A model generated the notes under the pieces. It ran no database searches. It was not told the DNA's origin and saw only the letters and a program-made list of their open reading frames with translations. This document shows, in pieces, positions 15,730 to 24,548 of a stretch of DNA of 36,150 nt (within the stretch, counting starts at the first letter, position 1; every line of letters begins with the position of its first letter). Position numbers and translations under genes: made by a program. The stretch is from positions 1 to 36,150 of the forward strand of contig JAFDCJ010000029.1 of the NCBI GenBank assembly GCA_019312835.1, given 5' to 3'. This stretch comes from Deltaproteobacteria bacterium. Its GTDB lineage: Bacteria > Desulfobacterota > Desulfobacteria > Desulfobacterales > JAFDCJ01.

Positions 15730-16311
15730 ATGGCCGAAAAAGAGCATTCGGTTGCGGACGGGAATGGTAATGGGAGCGCGGAGACCAGTCTGGCCACCAA
15801 AATCAGCCAGGTAGGTCGATGGCAGGAGTTGAGCGATCCCGACGCGGGCCTGCCGCTGGCGGACCGCGTCGTCAATAAGATAGCGGAGGTTCTGGGTGTG
15901 CTGATACTGGGCGCCATCGTCGGGATTGTTTTTTGTAATGCCTGCATGCGGTATCTGTTGAACACCTCGATTATCTGGGCTGAAGAGGTCGTGATAAACA
16001 TCATCCCCTGGCTTGCCGTCACAGGGTTGTTTCTGGCCATACGCAGAAAAACGGTCATCCGGATAGACTATTTTTTCGAAAAACTGCCGGCGCCCATCCA
16101 GCGCCCTCTCAATATTCTTTCACAGGTGCTGTGTGCGGCGATTTTTGCTTATGTCGGTTTTCTCGGACTCAAGCATTTTATGGTCTTCGGACGCGACACA
16201 ACGCCGTATCTTGGCCTTCCCGTGGGTATCTTCACCATCTCCGTATTTTTTGGGGGTGTGTTCGCCTGCCTGGCGTTTATCGTGGAGATAGTCAAAAGCA
16301 GGAAGGAATAA
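15730..16311 (+). CDS. dctQ: TRAP transporter small permease (DctQ family)
   Basis: The small membrane subunit that joins DctM. The 193-residue protein has a hydrophilic N-terminus of about 50 residues and then four hydrophobic segments, beginning VLGVLILGAIVGIVFCNACMR. The family pattern RYLLNTSIIWAEEV is present between the first two. ATG 15730 is chosen because GGGGA lies 7 nt upstream and the upstream in-frame extension overlaps dctP. It is followed by dctM after 118 nt. Confidence 0.9.
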   Translation: MAEKEHSVADGNGNGSAETSLATKISQVGRWQELSDPDAGLPLADRVVNKIAEVLGVLILGAIVGIVFCNACMRYLLNTSIIWAEEVVINIIPWLAVTGLFLAIRRKTVIRIDYFFEKLPAPIQRPLNILSQVLCAAIFAYVGFLGLKHFMVFGRDTTPYLGLPVGIFTISVFFGGVFACLAFIVEIVKSRKE

Positions 16312-16429
16312 CCACGCCACTGCCCGGGCTTTTATGGAAGCTTGCCGGCTTGCCCGATGTGAAATGTCCGGAGTCGGAATGCACTTCCGTGCCCGTGAGA
16401 TTTGAACATCCGGTCGAAAGGGAATTTTT

Positions 16430-17710
16430 ATGATCGCCGCCATCATTTCCATCCTTGTTCTGTGCTTGCTGCTTATTCTGCGGGTTCCGATGCTCGTTTC
16501 CATTATTACTTCGGTGGTTTTAAATTTTTTTCTGACCAGTGCCTGGCAACAGGCATTGCCGCAAATGATGATTTCGGGAATGAGTCGTTTCGTGCTCATC
16601 GCATTGCCGCTTTTTGTTCTGGCAGGCGGGTTGATGAACGCCGGTGGCATCTCCGGCCGTCTTTTCGAGTTTGCCCGATCGATTGTGGGATGGATGCGTG
16701 GCGGGCTTGGCCATGTGAACGTGGTTACCAGCATGTTTTTCGGTGGAATGATTGGAACTTCGGTGGCCGATCTCGCCGGCACCGGATCAATCGTTATTCC
16801 GGCCATGAAGGAAAATGGCTATCCGGCGGATTTTTCCGCGGCCCTTACGGCTTCTTCGGCCGGGATCGGGCCGGTGATACCTCCCAGTAATCCCATGATC
16901 CTGTATTCTGCTGTTACCGGGACATCTCTGGGTACGCTTTTTGTTGCCGGTATCATTCCAGGCATCCTTCTGGGGCTCAGCCAGATGATGGTGGTGGCCT
17001 ATCTGGCGAAGCGAAATGACTGGCGTCCGTTTTCACCGTTTTATTTAAAAGAGGTCATCCGCACTGGCAAACGGGCGAGCCTGTCGTTTGGATTGCCGCT
17101 AATTATTGTCGGGGGCCTGGCCGTGGGCGTCTTCACCCCCACAGAGGCAGGTGCATTCGCCGTGGTCTATGCCGCCACATTGGCATGCGTCATCTACCGC
17201 AAACTGTCACTGAGGGATCTTTATCGGGTGGCGGTGAATGCCACCCAACTCACCGGAGAACTGCTATTGATTGTATCCATGTCTTTTGCACTCGGTTGGG
17301 GGTTAGCCAATGCCCGCATTCCGGATATGCTCGTGTCGGTTGTGAATTTCTTTGTTATTGGAGATTTCCAATATATGCGGATCATGGCAATGCTATTTCT
17401 TGCCGTACTCGCCGGTATGATCCTGGACCCACTGATTCCGGTTCTTTTGCCCATCATCTTGCCGACGCTGCTGGCGTTTAATATCGACCTAATTCATTTT
17501 GGCATTCTGATCGTCATTGCCGTCGTTATCGGACAGGTAACGCCACCGATGGCGATAGCGCTGATTGTCTCCGGCAGAATAGCAGAAGTGGATCAAATCG
17601 ACGTCCTGAAAGCCAATACGCCCTTTCTCATCGCATTGGTAGCCTTTCTTTTTCTATTGGCGGCACTGCCCGGACTGGCAACGTGGCTACCCGGCTTGTT
17701 GAGGCCGTAA
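16430..17710 (+). CDS. dctM: TRAP transporter large permease (DctM family)
   Basis: The large subunit forms the ion-coupled transport path. The 426-residue protein is hydrophobic throughout, with roughly 11-12 membrane segments. Typical segments include FVLIALPLFVLAGGLMNAGGI, FGGMIGTSVADLAGTGSIVIPAMKENGY, SSAGIGPVIPPSNPMILYS, GVFTPTEAGAFAVVYA and GQVTPPMAIAL. AAGGGAA precedes ATG 16430. The 118-nt gap to dctQ shows no separate gene. Confidence 0.96.
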   Translation: MIAAIISILVLCLLLILRVPMLVSIITSVVLNFFLTSAWQQALPQMMISGMSRFVLIALPLFVLAGGLMNAGGISGRLFEFARSIVGWMRGGLGHVNVVTSMFFGGMIGTSVADLAGTGSIVIPAMKENGYPADFSAALTASSAGIGPVIPPSNPMILYSAVTGTSLGTLFVAGIIPGILLGLSQMMVVAYLAKRNDWRPFSPFYLKEVIRTGKRASLSFGLPLIIVGGLAVGVFTPTEAGAFAVVYAATLACVIYRKLSLRDLYRVAVNATQLTGELLLIVSMSFALGWGLANARIPDMLVSVVNFFVIGDFQYMRIMAMLFLAVLAGMILDPLIPVLLPIILPTLLAFNIDLIHFGILIVIAVVIGQVTPPMAIALIVSGRIAEVDQIDVLKANTPFLIALVAFLFLLAALPGLATWLPGLLRP

Positions 17711-17761
17711 AAGGCTTAATGATGACGTAGATAAATTTTCGCTATTTAAAGGCTTATTGTC

Positions 17762-18457
17762 ATGGAGACCCGTCCAAAAACGCCCACGGTAAGAGAGAAA
17801 GCGTATAACTACGTTAAGGACCTTATTCTTTCCAACCAGCTTCAATCCGGTCAGAAGCTTAATCAGGAGCATATCGCCAACCAATTGCGAATCAGTCGCA
17901 CGCCCATCCGAGAAGCGTTGCATCGTCTGCGCTCAGAGGGCCTGGTTACAACTTCCGGGGCGGGGGGATTTCGGGTATACCGCCTGTCATTGGCGGAATT
18001 GGAGGAGTTGTTCGATATACGCTCGATGCTGGAAGGGTATCTCATAAGGTCGGCCTGTAAAAATATTCCGGATGCTGAAATTGAGCGGTTGTCGGAATAT
18101 ATCCGTGGATCAGAAAAAGCTATCCAGAATAGAGATTCTGATGGAATCTACAAATATAACACGAAATTTCACGATACGTTTCAACACTATTCAAAAGACA
18201 AACACAGGACAAATAACATCATCGCGAACATGAAAGAACATATGCTGAAATACAGAAAGAACACCCTCTATTATCTGGACATCGCCAAGCGGACGATTGC
18301 CGGGCATAAAAAAATAATCCTCGCCCTTCAAACGAGAGATCCCGATCTTTGTGAATATATGATGCGCAAGCATATTATGGACGCAAAAGATAACGCCATT
18401 CGCATCACCTTTGGAAATCGGGACAATCTTAGCAAGATGGAGAAGGTGTTAGCGTAA
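17762..18457 (+). CDS. GntR-family regulator with FCD ligand-binding domain
   Basis: A 231-residue transcription factor. Residues 8-75 form the GntR winged helix-turn-helix, with LNQEHIANQLRISRTPIREALHRLRSEGLV as recognition region. Residues about 85-215 form an all-helical FCD domain whose FHDTF, GHKKI and RKHI His residues are the expected metal ligands. It lies 51 nt after dctM as the last gene of the operon. It most likely senses the TRAP substrate or a metabolite and acts at the TGGATCCA palindromes upstream of 13691. No such site lies directly before its own gene, so autoregulation would act through the operon promoter. Confidence 0.92.
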   Translation: METRPKTPTVREKAYNYVKDLILSNQLQSGQKLNQEHIANQLRISRTPIREALHRLRSEGLVTTSGAGGFRVYRLSLAELEELFDIRSMLEGYLIRSACKNIPDAEIERLSEYIRGSEKAIQNRDSDGIYKYNTKFHDTFQHYSKDKHRTNNIIANMKEHMLKYRKNTLYYLDIAKRTIAGHKKIILALQTRDPDLCEYMMRKHIMDAKDNAIRITFGNRDNLSKMEKVLA

Positions 18458-18474
18458 ACAAAAAAATGACGGGC

Positions 18475-18518
18475 TTGACATCGATTGAGCCGTTGACATA
18501 TTGGGATTATGCTAAATT
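18475..18518 (+). promoter_or_regulatory. Possible promoter of the Cys-rich protein gene
   Basis: Two TTGACA boxes (18475-18480 and 18493-18498) precede TATGCTAAATT (18508-18518). The spacing to any single -10 box is not ideal, so only the general location is supported. Confidence 0.4.
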
Positions 18519-18582
18519 GTTTTCTAAGCGTTAAGCGTATCTATAATTGTCCATTTAGGCGTCATCATGGCGGAGAGTTGAC

Positions 18583-18852
18583 ATGGAAGAAAATTGGGAA
18601 AAACAACTGGCCTGCGCCGAAGTATGCCTGCGTTGCAACACCCCTTTGGGCAAAAAAGATAAAAGGCTCTTGTCGGTTTACGACCACGAACCGATATGTA
18701 TGGACTGCAAAAGCGCAGAAGAAAAGAGGCCGGATTACGAGGATACGACCCGGGCGATGATCTCAACCTGCATGGAGACCGAAAACCGGCCCTATGGCAA
18801 CCCGGCCAGCTATTGTTTTCATCATTTCTGCCCTTTTAAGTGCAAGGATTGA
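18583..18852 (+). CDS. Small Cys-rich (zinc-ribbon-like) protein of unknown function
   Basis: I do not recognise this 89-residue protein. It has a CxxC pair (C15, C18) separated by 20 residues from a second CxxC (C39, C42), the spacing of a zinc ribbon or treble-clef. Four more Cys (C63, C78, C83, C87) and two His lie in a tail ending CFHHFCPFKCKD. A metal site or Fe-S cluster is plausible. GGAGAG lies 5 nt upstream of the ATG. The gene stands alone, with its own upstream -35-like boxes, and converges on the next gene with a 9-bp gap. Confidence 0.72.
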   Translation: MEENWEKQLACAEVCLRCNTPLGKKDKRLLSVYDHEPICMDCKSAEEKRPDYEDTTRAMISTCMETENRPYGNPASYCFHHFCPFKCKD

Positions 18853-18861
18853 TTCTGCCTT

Positions 18862-19329
18862 TTACAGCAGTTTGTCTTTGATGTTCTGAAACCAGCCCTT
18901 TGCGGAGTTTTGAAGGATGCAGGCTTTTTTCAGGACTTTCACGAATTCCGGATTCTTTTCTTTAAATGCGATAATTCTCTCCATCGACAGAACATTGTCA
19001 AGGTTGGGTGGATCCAGTCCGATATTCGACTCCCTGTTAACGGATTCCATCAAAATCGACAGGGAGTAGATCGCCATATTTTCGGCCATCGCTTGCGGCG
19101 ATATCTCAACGCGCTCGCCCTGCTGATAGCTCAAAATCTCGTATACACAGGCCATTAAAATCGGATCGCCGATATCCCGGGGGTCTTTGCATTCGTGGAG
19201 CGAAAAGTTACTGTCTAAATAATCATCGGCGATTTCCTGCAAATTTTTCATCCAGGTGCTGTTCAAATTCTGCGGCAAGACCGCCGTCGGACCGTAGGAC
19301 AATACCTCGTTGTTAAACCGGGATAGCAT
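18862..19329 (-). CDS. Hypothetical protein
   Basis: A 155-residue soluble, mostly helical protein without recognisable motifs, signal peptide or membrane segment. AGAGAGGAAA precedes the ATG by about 8 nt, and the length and codon pattern support a real gene. It converges with the Cys-rich gene at 18583-18852. I cannot assign a function. Confidence 0.65.
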   Translation of the reverse strand: MLSRFNNEVLSYGPTAVLPQNLNSTWMKNLQEIADDYLDSNFSLHECKDPRDIGDPILMACVYEILSYQQGERVEISPQAMAENMAIYSLSILMESVNRESNIGLDPPNLDNVLSMERIIAFKEKNPEFVKVLKKACILQNSAKGWFQNIKDKLL

Positions 19330-19404
19330 TGATTTTATTTCCTCTCTTTTCCTAGTATGAAATAATTAAAATTTGTTTTAGAGATTCATAATTACGTTTT
19401 TTTT

Positions 19405-19524
19405 AGGTTTCAGGTGTCAGGGTTGACATGGGGTTGGGCTGACATTCAAACGGATCATGCAATCAAAGCCAGAATATCCAGTATTATACTTCTTTGTCGA
19501 ATGACGGCCTGACGCCTGAAACCT
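19405..19524. repeat. Inverted repeat (TGTCAGG family)
   Basis: AGGTTTCAGGTGTCAGG (19405-19421) and CCTGACGCCTGAAACCT (19508-19524) are complementary at 16 of 17 positions. It is the same unit as at 1021-1085, here between two minus-strand genes. Confidence 0.8.
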
Positions 19525-19537
19525 GAACACTTGATCG

Positions 19538-19879
19538 TCAACACCCCACATGGAAACCGCCCGCCACCTTTCTGCCTTCCTCAGACAGGCGGTTGAAAGT
19601 TTCGATCGCCTGGGCGGTGGGCGCCTCGATAAGCCTTACATTCTTTTCGGCAAGCAGGTGCCTGAGCGAGTCTGCAACTCGCATATAGCCGGGCTGTCCC
19701 TTGCCGATGACGAGTATCTCCGGTTGGGTGTCGAGAAGATCCTGCACGTCCTCGATTTCAACCGTGTGACCGCTTTTGCGCCACCAGTCCGGCATCAGGG
19801 TGCCCTGGACTATTTTGATATCATGGTTGCAGGCCCGGCCGTTGACGACAATCCGGCCGAATGAAAACTCGGTGATCAT
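19538..19879 (-). CDS. Mth938-like domain protein (DUF498 family)
   Basis: A 113-residue single-domain protein. It matches the Mth938-like fold by the pattern ITEFSFGRIVVNG at the N-terminus, PDWWRKSGH, EILVIGKGQPGYMRV and a C-terminal APTAQAIETFNRL with GGFHVGC. Family members include the mitochondrial complex I assembly factor NDUFAF3; bacterial roles are unknown. It is divergent from the DUF885 gene with 129 bp between the starts. Confidence 0.85.
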   Translation of the reverse strand: MITEFSFGRIVVNGRACNHDIKIVQGTLMPDWWRKSGHTVEIEDVQDLLDTQPEILVIGKGQPGYMRVADSLRHLLAEKNVRLIEAPTAQAIETFNRLSEEGRKVAGGFHVGC

Positions 19880-20008
19880 ATCTTTCTGATATCAATTGCC
19901 TGCCCGAAGGTCAACAAGCGTAATGAACGACCGTCTTGACGTTGAAATCTCATGTGTTAGGTTAATCGAGACAGATCATGACCAGCAGCAGATGCAAAGG
20001 CCAAGGCA

Positions 20009-21667
20009 ATGCCTGAACGGGCTTCACACATATTATTGGCGCAAGAATACTTCGATGAGCTGGCCGGCAGGTTTCCGGTTATGTGCGCCAGCGACGAATT
20101 TCATTTTCTTCCCCGGGCCCAGGCGGCGGTCCACCATTATGACAGGCTGGATGAGCTCGATTCATCGGCGATTGCGCAAAGCATTGAAAAGCTGAAATAC
20201 TTTCAGGAACAGTTTGCGCGCCTGGATGAATCGGATCATGATCTCGAAACCCGCATCGATCTTCAGATGTTGCAGGCCAACATCGCCGGGTTTTTAATCG
20301 AGTTTGACCACAAACGCCTCTGGCAGTTCAATCCACTGCTTTACCTTAAAGTCGTATTCATCGGGCTGGATCACGCGCTGACCAAACCGGCCGAAAACGT
20401 TGCCGAACGTAACGAGCGCCTGTTGGCCCGTCTTTCAGATGCCCGCCGCGTGCTCGGACAGGCAGTGGAAAACATCACCACAGTGCCTGCAACCTACCAC
20501 CAGGCATCCCGGGCCATGGCAGGCGATTGCCGGCACTACCTTACGCAGGTCGGAAAGGACTTGGCTGCAGGTATGGACGGCGCGTCGGGGGCACTGCTGT
20601 CGGTTTACCTTGAACAGACCGCCGCAGCCCTGGATGATCTGGAGCGCTTTTTGGCCGACTTAACACCTTTGCCGGATCGTGAGTTTGCCGTTGAAACCCT
20701 GCCGCAAACCCTGAAAGATCATTTTCTGTCCGCCCGCAGCGTGGACGACATTTATCAAATGGCGGTTGAGGACTGGCACCGGAATCTAAACCGGCTGGAA
20801 GCGTTAAAAGGAAAGATTGATCCGTCGTCTTCCTGGCAGGACCTGTATCACGGGTATCTTCCCGCTGACATCGAGAAATCCGATACAATCGTGCTATATC
20901 AGGAAGAAATTGGACGCTTGAGACGGTTTTTCAGACACCAGGGCTTTCATGCATGGGAAATGGACGCGCCGCTGGAAATCGTTGAAACGCCTGAATACCT
21001 GCGATCGGTCAGGGGGGCGGCTTCTTTTGCAGCCGCCTTTACCCCCGACAGGCGTGAAAGCAGCCTTTTTTACATCACCACTCAGCTTGCCGGCCAGAAT
21101 ACGGCAAGCGAAGATCTGCTGTTGAAAAAGCGCTTTCATCGCGAGTTCAAGCCGCTGACCGCCCACGAAACCATACCGGGGCATCATTTGCTTGACGCCA
21201 TACGCCGCAGGCTGGAAAATCCGGTGCGACGCCAGATTGAATCGCCGCTTTTTTATGAGGGTTGGGCGTCGTACGCTGAATTTTTGCTGATCGATTCGGG
21301 TTATATCACCCATCCAATGGATCTGCTGGTAGATTACAAAAGACGACTGTGGCGGTCGGCGCGCTGTCAGGTGGACGTGGGGTTAACCACCGGAAAAATC
21401 GATTTGGCCCATGCGGTGCATCTATTGGAAACCTGCGGATTTTCGCGCGCCGAGGCCCGGCGACAGGTGGATCGTTTTCGTTTGAACCCGGGATATCAAT
21501 TGTGTTACAGTCTCGGCTGCCATGAGTTCAAACAACTGAAGGCCTCTTACGGCACCCGCATGGAGGCAGCTCAGTTTCATCAGTTTTTACTTGAAGGTGG
21601 CGAGCTGCCGTTTCACCTGATTGATCTCCGCTTCAAGGAATTACTTTCTGAAGGCAACAAAAATTAA
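20009..21667 (+). CDS. DUF885 family putative zinc metallopeptidase
   Basis: A 552-residue protein without a signal peptide, so probably cytoplasmic. The DUF885 signature HETIPGHH (H386-H393) supplies the zinc ligands and catalytic Glu, and YEGWASYAEF about 30 residues later supplies the further Glu (E417). The N-terminal two-thirds are helical. DUF885 proteins resemble M32/M3-type carboxypeptidases and oligopeptidases, but substrates are mostly unknown. ATG 20009 is the first start in frame; AAGG lies about 9 nt upstream. Confidence 0.85.
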   Translation: MPERASHILLAQEYFDELAGRFPVMCASDEFHFLPRAQAAVHHYDRLDELDSSAIAQSIEKLKYFQEQFARLDESDHDLETRIDLQMLQANIAGFLIEFDHKRLWQFNPLLYLKVVFIGLDHALTKPAENVAERNERLLARLSDARRVLGQAVENITTVPATYHQASRAMAGDCRHYLTQVGKDLAAGMDGASGALLSVYLEQTAAALDDLERFLADLTPLPDREFAVETLPQTLKDHFLSARSVDDIYQMAVEDWHRNLNRLEALKGKIDPSSSWQDLYHGYLPADIEKSDTIVLYQEEIGRLRRFFRHQGFHAWEMDAPLEIVETPEYLRSVRGAASFAAAFTPDRRESSLFYITTQLAGQNTASEDLLLKKRFHREFKPLTAHETIPGHHLLDAIRRRLENPVRRQIESPLFYEGWASYAEFLLIDSGYITHPMDLLVDYKRRLWRSARCQVDVGLTTGKIDLAHAVHLLETCGFSRAEARRQVDRFRLNPGYQLCYSLGCHEFKQLKASYGTRMEAAQFHQFLLEGGELPFHLIDLRFKELLSEGNKN

Positions 21668-21696
21668 TCAGGTAACGCTGCTATTTTTTTAACACA

Positions 21697-21800
21697 TATT
21701 TCGAGTTTCGTATTTGGTGCTGAGTGTTTAGACAGATCTCCGAATCAAGCCGCATCCGAGAGCTTTTCGAAACACGAAGCACAAAAAACTAAATACATGA
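21697..21800. repeat. Degenerate inverted repeat (TTTCGTG/CACGAAA family)
   Basis: A left arm with TTTCGAGTTTCGTATTTGG (from 21699) faces CGAAACACGAAGCACAAAAA (21768-21787). It extends to the first possible start codon of the next gene. Confidence 0.55.
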
Positions 21801-21839
21801 TGAATTCGGTTGTTTGAATTCATCATCGAGGACGCAACC

Positions 21840-23222
21840 GTGGAATCTTTTGTTGGCTATCATTCGGAATGGAACCTTGGAAGTCCGGGCGGATGGGATT
21901 ATCAGCGACTGACCCAGATCATCGGCAAAGCCGTCTGGGAGCAGATTAACCGCATAAAGCCCACGAATATCGAACTGGATTTTGATCACCCGTATTTTTC
22001 GCCGGTTGACGGACTGGTAGAAATTTTAGTCGAGGCGCACAGGTCGGTATCCGGCCAAAACGCCGGATTAATTGCCGTGGTTGCCGAAGAAGAAACCCTG
22101 GCGGATGTGACCGAAAATATCAATCTGGCCAAACGCCTGGACGCCCTCGATGGCATTCATGGGGTACTGTGCGCGCCCCATGAACTCGAGCTCAAGGACG
22201 GTGTGGTTTGCCGGCAGGGCCAACCGGTTTCGGTGATGTTCATGGATTTTAATACCGACGTGCTCATGGCCCTTCACCGCAGGCAGGATTTGTCGCCTGT
22301 ACTGCAGGCCGTCAAAGAACACCGGGTTATCAATCCCCGCGGAACGGAGCCTTTTAACGTTAAAAGCATGTTCGAGGTGATGACGGGCCCGTTCAAGGAT
22401 CGCTTTCACGCCGAAATCGTGCAACGGACGCCCTGGACCCGGCAATTTTATCAGCGTCAAACCGAAGGTCCCAAAGGCGAAACGATTGATGACCTGATCG
22501 ATTGGACCCGCCGCAACTGGCGCGACCTGGTTCTCAAGCCCGAAAGAGGCTATTCCGGGCACGGTGTCCGGGTAGGGACCGTCAACGATGACATCGACGA
22601 GGCCATAAATCTGGCACTCACAGAAGGGGACTACATCGTCCAGGAAAAAATTCCCCTGGCGCTGTGGGCCGAAGAGATTCCCTCTGTTCAGGACGAAAAG
22701 ATTGATCTCAAACGCTACCAGACGGATTTTCGCTGCCTGATGGGTGTTGAGGGCCTGGTTGGATTTGTGGGGCGTTACGGCGGCGTGCCGACGAATGTCG
22801 GCAGCGGCGGCGGATTTCAACCCCTGGCCATCCTGGCCTCCGATATGCCTGTCAGAGATGCCGTTGATCGTATAAATGGCACCATCATGAATATGAACGT
22901 CGATGACCTACTTGAGGTCATTGAAAAGCAAAAAAAAATGGCCATGGATTGTGATTTTACCTATTTGCTGGGTCCCGTAAAAATAGCCCTGCGGCCCCGG
23001 GTAATTACCACCCGCCAGATAGACGCCCTGAAAAGCTACGGACAAAAAATGTGGGCCGACTGCCTGACATTGGAAAAAATGTGGCAGACCGGGCAGCTGG
23101 ACAGCATGATCAACATTGAGGAAGAAGAGCTTGCGATTGCCCGCATGAACCCCTGGCAAGGGTCCGCGGCTATTATTGCTTCGGACGGGCTGTTTGGATT
23201 CGGTGCCGAACCCAGGGAATGA
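21840..23222 (+). CDS. ATP-grasp-like protein of unknown function
   Basis: From GTG 21840 the protein has 460 residues. LKPERGYSGHGVRVG (about residues 233-247) resembles the ATP-binding Lys and Gly loop of ATP-grasp ligases. IVQEKIPL and later RPRVITTRQ fit the following strands, and a GGVPTNVGSGGGFQP segment resembles the end of such folds. No signal peptide or membrane segment is present. GTG 21840 has GAGGA 7 nt upstream; an in-frame TTG at 21810 lies next to a repeat and has no ribosome site. Relation to glutathionylspermidine-synthase-like or circularly permuted ATP-grasp proteins is possible, but substrates are unknown. Confidence 0.75.
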   Translation: MESFVGYHSEWNLGSPGGWDYQRLTQIIGKAVWEQINRIKPTNIELDFDHPYFSPVDGLVEILVEAHRSVSGQNAGLIAVVAEEETLADVTENINLAKRLDALDGIHGVLCAPHELELKDGVVCRQGQPVSVMFMDFNTDVLMALHRRQDLSPVLQAVKEHRVINPRGTEPFNVKSMFEVMTGPFKDRFHAEIVQRTPWTRQFYQRQTEGPKGETIDDLIDWTRRNWRDLVLKPERGYSGHGVRVGTVNDDIDEAINLALTEGDYIVQEKIPLALWAEEIPSVQDEKIDLKRYQTDFRCLMGVEGLVGFVGRYGGVPTNVGSGGGFQPLAILASDMPVRDAVDRINGTIMNMNVDDLLEVIEKQKKMAMDCDFTYLLGPVKIALRPRVITTRQIDALKSYGQKMWADCLTLEKMWQTGQLDSMINIEEEELAIARMNPWQGSAAIIASDGLFGFGAEPRE

Positions 23223-23225
23223 CGA

Positions 23226-23355
23226 ATGTCGATTGACGAATGACGAATCAATCGGTAGATCTGAGTTTCAGTGATCCAAACAGATGCGTTTAAAAAAGAT
23301 AGGATCCATTAATTTTAGGCACTTTAGTCATTTAACATTTTAGGCATTTATTCGA
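23226..23355. repeat. Tandem GACGAATG units and a TTTTAGGCA repeat arm
   Basis: GACGAATGTCGATTGACGAA and a third GACGAATC follow the stop codon (23222-23249). At 23312-23350 units TTTTAGGCACTTTAG and ATTTTAGGCATTTA match the right arm of the 12248-12446 element. It looks like two partial elements side by side. Confidence 0.55.
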
Positions 23356-23412
23356 AAAACCAACCAACGGTAAAGAGCCTATCATTTTAGTTGACTTGCA
23401 TAGGAATTAACG

Positions 23413-24201
23413 ATGCCCATCGAGGTTGATCCCGACTGGTGGAAAACCCTTTTTGACGATGTCTATCTGCTGACGGATGCGCGCTCGGTAGGCGATGACA
23501 GCCTGACGAGGTTGGAGGTTGATGTCGTTTGCGAGCTGCTGCCCCTCGAGGCCGGGCATAAGATTTTAGACCTTTGCGGCGGTCAAGGACGTCATAGCCT
23601 TGAGCTCTGCAGAAGAGGCTTTGAAGCATGTACCCTGCTGGACTATTCCCGCGCCCTGACCGCTGTTGCCCGGGAAAAAGCCCAGGATGACAAATTTCCC
23701 CTGAAAGTTGTCCGCTGCGATGCGCGTCAGATCGATCTTGGGTCCGATCACTATAATCATGTGCTTATTATGGGAAATTCGCTGGGATATATTCAAGAAT
23801 CCGATGCTGACCAAAGGATTCTCGCTGAAGCCATGCGGGTGTTGCAACCGGGGGGCTGGCTTTTGTTGGATGTTACGGACGGAGCGGCCGTTAAAAGGTC
23901 ATTTAATCCGAATGCCTGGCACGAGGTTGGTGAGGATACGGTTGTGTGCCGTCAGCGTGAGCTAAGGAATGATGCCGTCCGTGCCCGCGAGCTTGTAATC
24001 AGCAAAAAGGACGGTTTGATCCGGGACAGGACCTATGCCGTCCGGCTTTACGAACCCCAAACCATTTTATCCCTTTTAGAAACCACCGGATTCAGACAAA
24101 TTAAAATTCACACTGATTTTTCCCCCCATCGGTTTGAAGGGGGCTATGGTTTTATGAACCGGAGGATGCTAGCAATAGGTCGCAAACCTCTTAGGGGATA
24201 G
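23413..24201 (+). CDS. Class I SAM-dependent methyltransferase
   Basis: A 262-residue Rossmann-fold methyltransferase. Motif I is ILDLCGGQGRHSLEL (51-65), followed by an acidic strand end (LLDYSRAL), a CDARQIDL segment for the adenine ring and the post-motif RVLQPGGWLLLDV. The substrate is not evident: the C-terminal half lacks DNA, RNA or quinone-methyltransferase signatures that I recognise. AGGAA lies 8 nt before ATG 23413. Confidence 0.88.
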   Translation: MPIEVDPDWWKTLFDDVYLLTDARSVGDDSLTRLEVDVVCELLPLEAGHKILDLCGGQGRHSLELCRRGFEACTLLDYSRALTAVAREKAQDDKFPLKVVRCDARQIDLGSDHYNHVLIMGNSLGYIQESDADQRILAEAMRVLQPGGWLLLDVTDGAAVKRSFNPNAWHEVGEDTVVCRQRELRNDAVRARELVISKKDGLIRDRTYAVRLYEPQTILSLLETTGFRQIKIHTDFSPHRFEGGYGFMNRRMLAIGRKPLRG

Positions 24202-24236
24202 ATCTAAGCTGAACAAAAAGTCGTATCTCTGGCTGA

Positions 24237-24480
24237 GCAAATTCCAAGCACCAAATCACAAATAGCAAACAATATCCAAATTTCAAGCATCAATTATCAA
24301 ACCAGTTTTGATTTGCCCGAAGGGGTGCAAGTTGGTTCAAGCTTTGGTGTGAGGTTCGATTGACTATACCGAAGACTCAATTCACTATCTGCTGCAATCT
24401 TCGAATTTGTTTTGGTAATTGATCCTTGATATTTGAGATTTGTTTGTAATTTGGTGCTTGTAATTTGGGATTTATAACAT
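24237..24480. repeat. 245-bp inverted repeat (CCAAATTACAA family)
   Basis: The left arm 24237-24300 contains CAAGCACCAAATCACAAA and CAAATTTCAAGCATCAATTA. The right arm 24415-24480 contains GGTAATTGATCCTTGATATT and TTTGTAATTTGGTGCTTG. The arms are roughly complementary, each made of near-tandem units. It separates the convergent methyltransferase and hydrolase genes. Confidence 0.75.
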
Positions 24481-24548
24481 TTCATTCTATTGGGGTAAGT
24501 ACGATTAGATCAATCCGCTTTAAATGTTCCAGATGATAAATATTAATT

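Noticed and set aside
24297-24485. 62-codon frame on the minus strand
   Set aside because: It is translated from the arms of an AT-rich inverted repeat and has no ribosome site.
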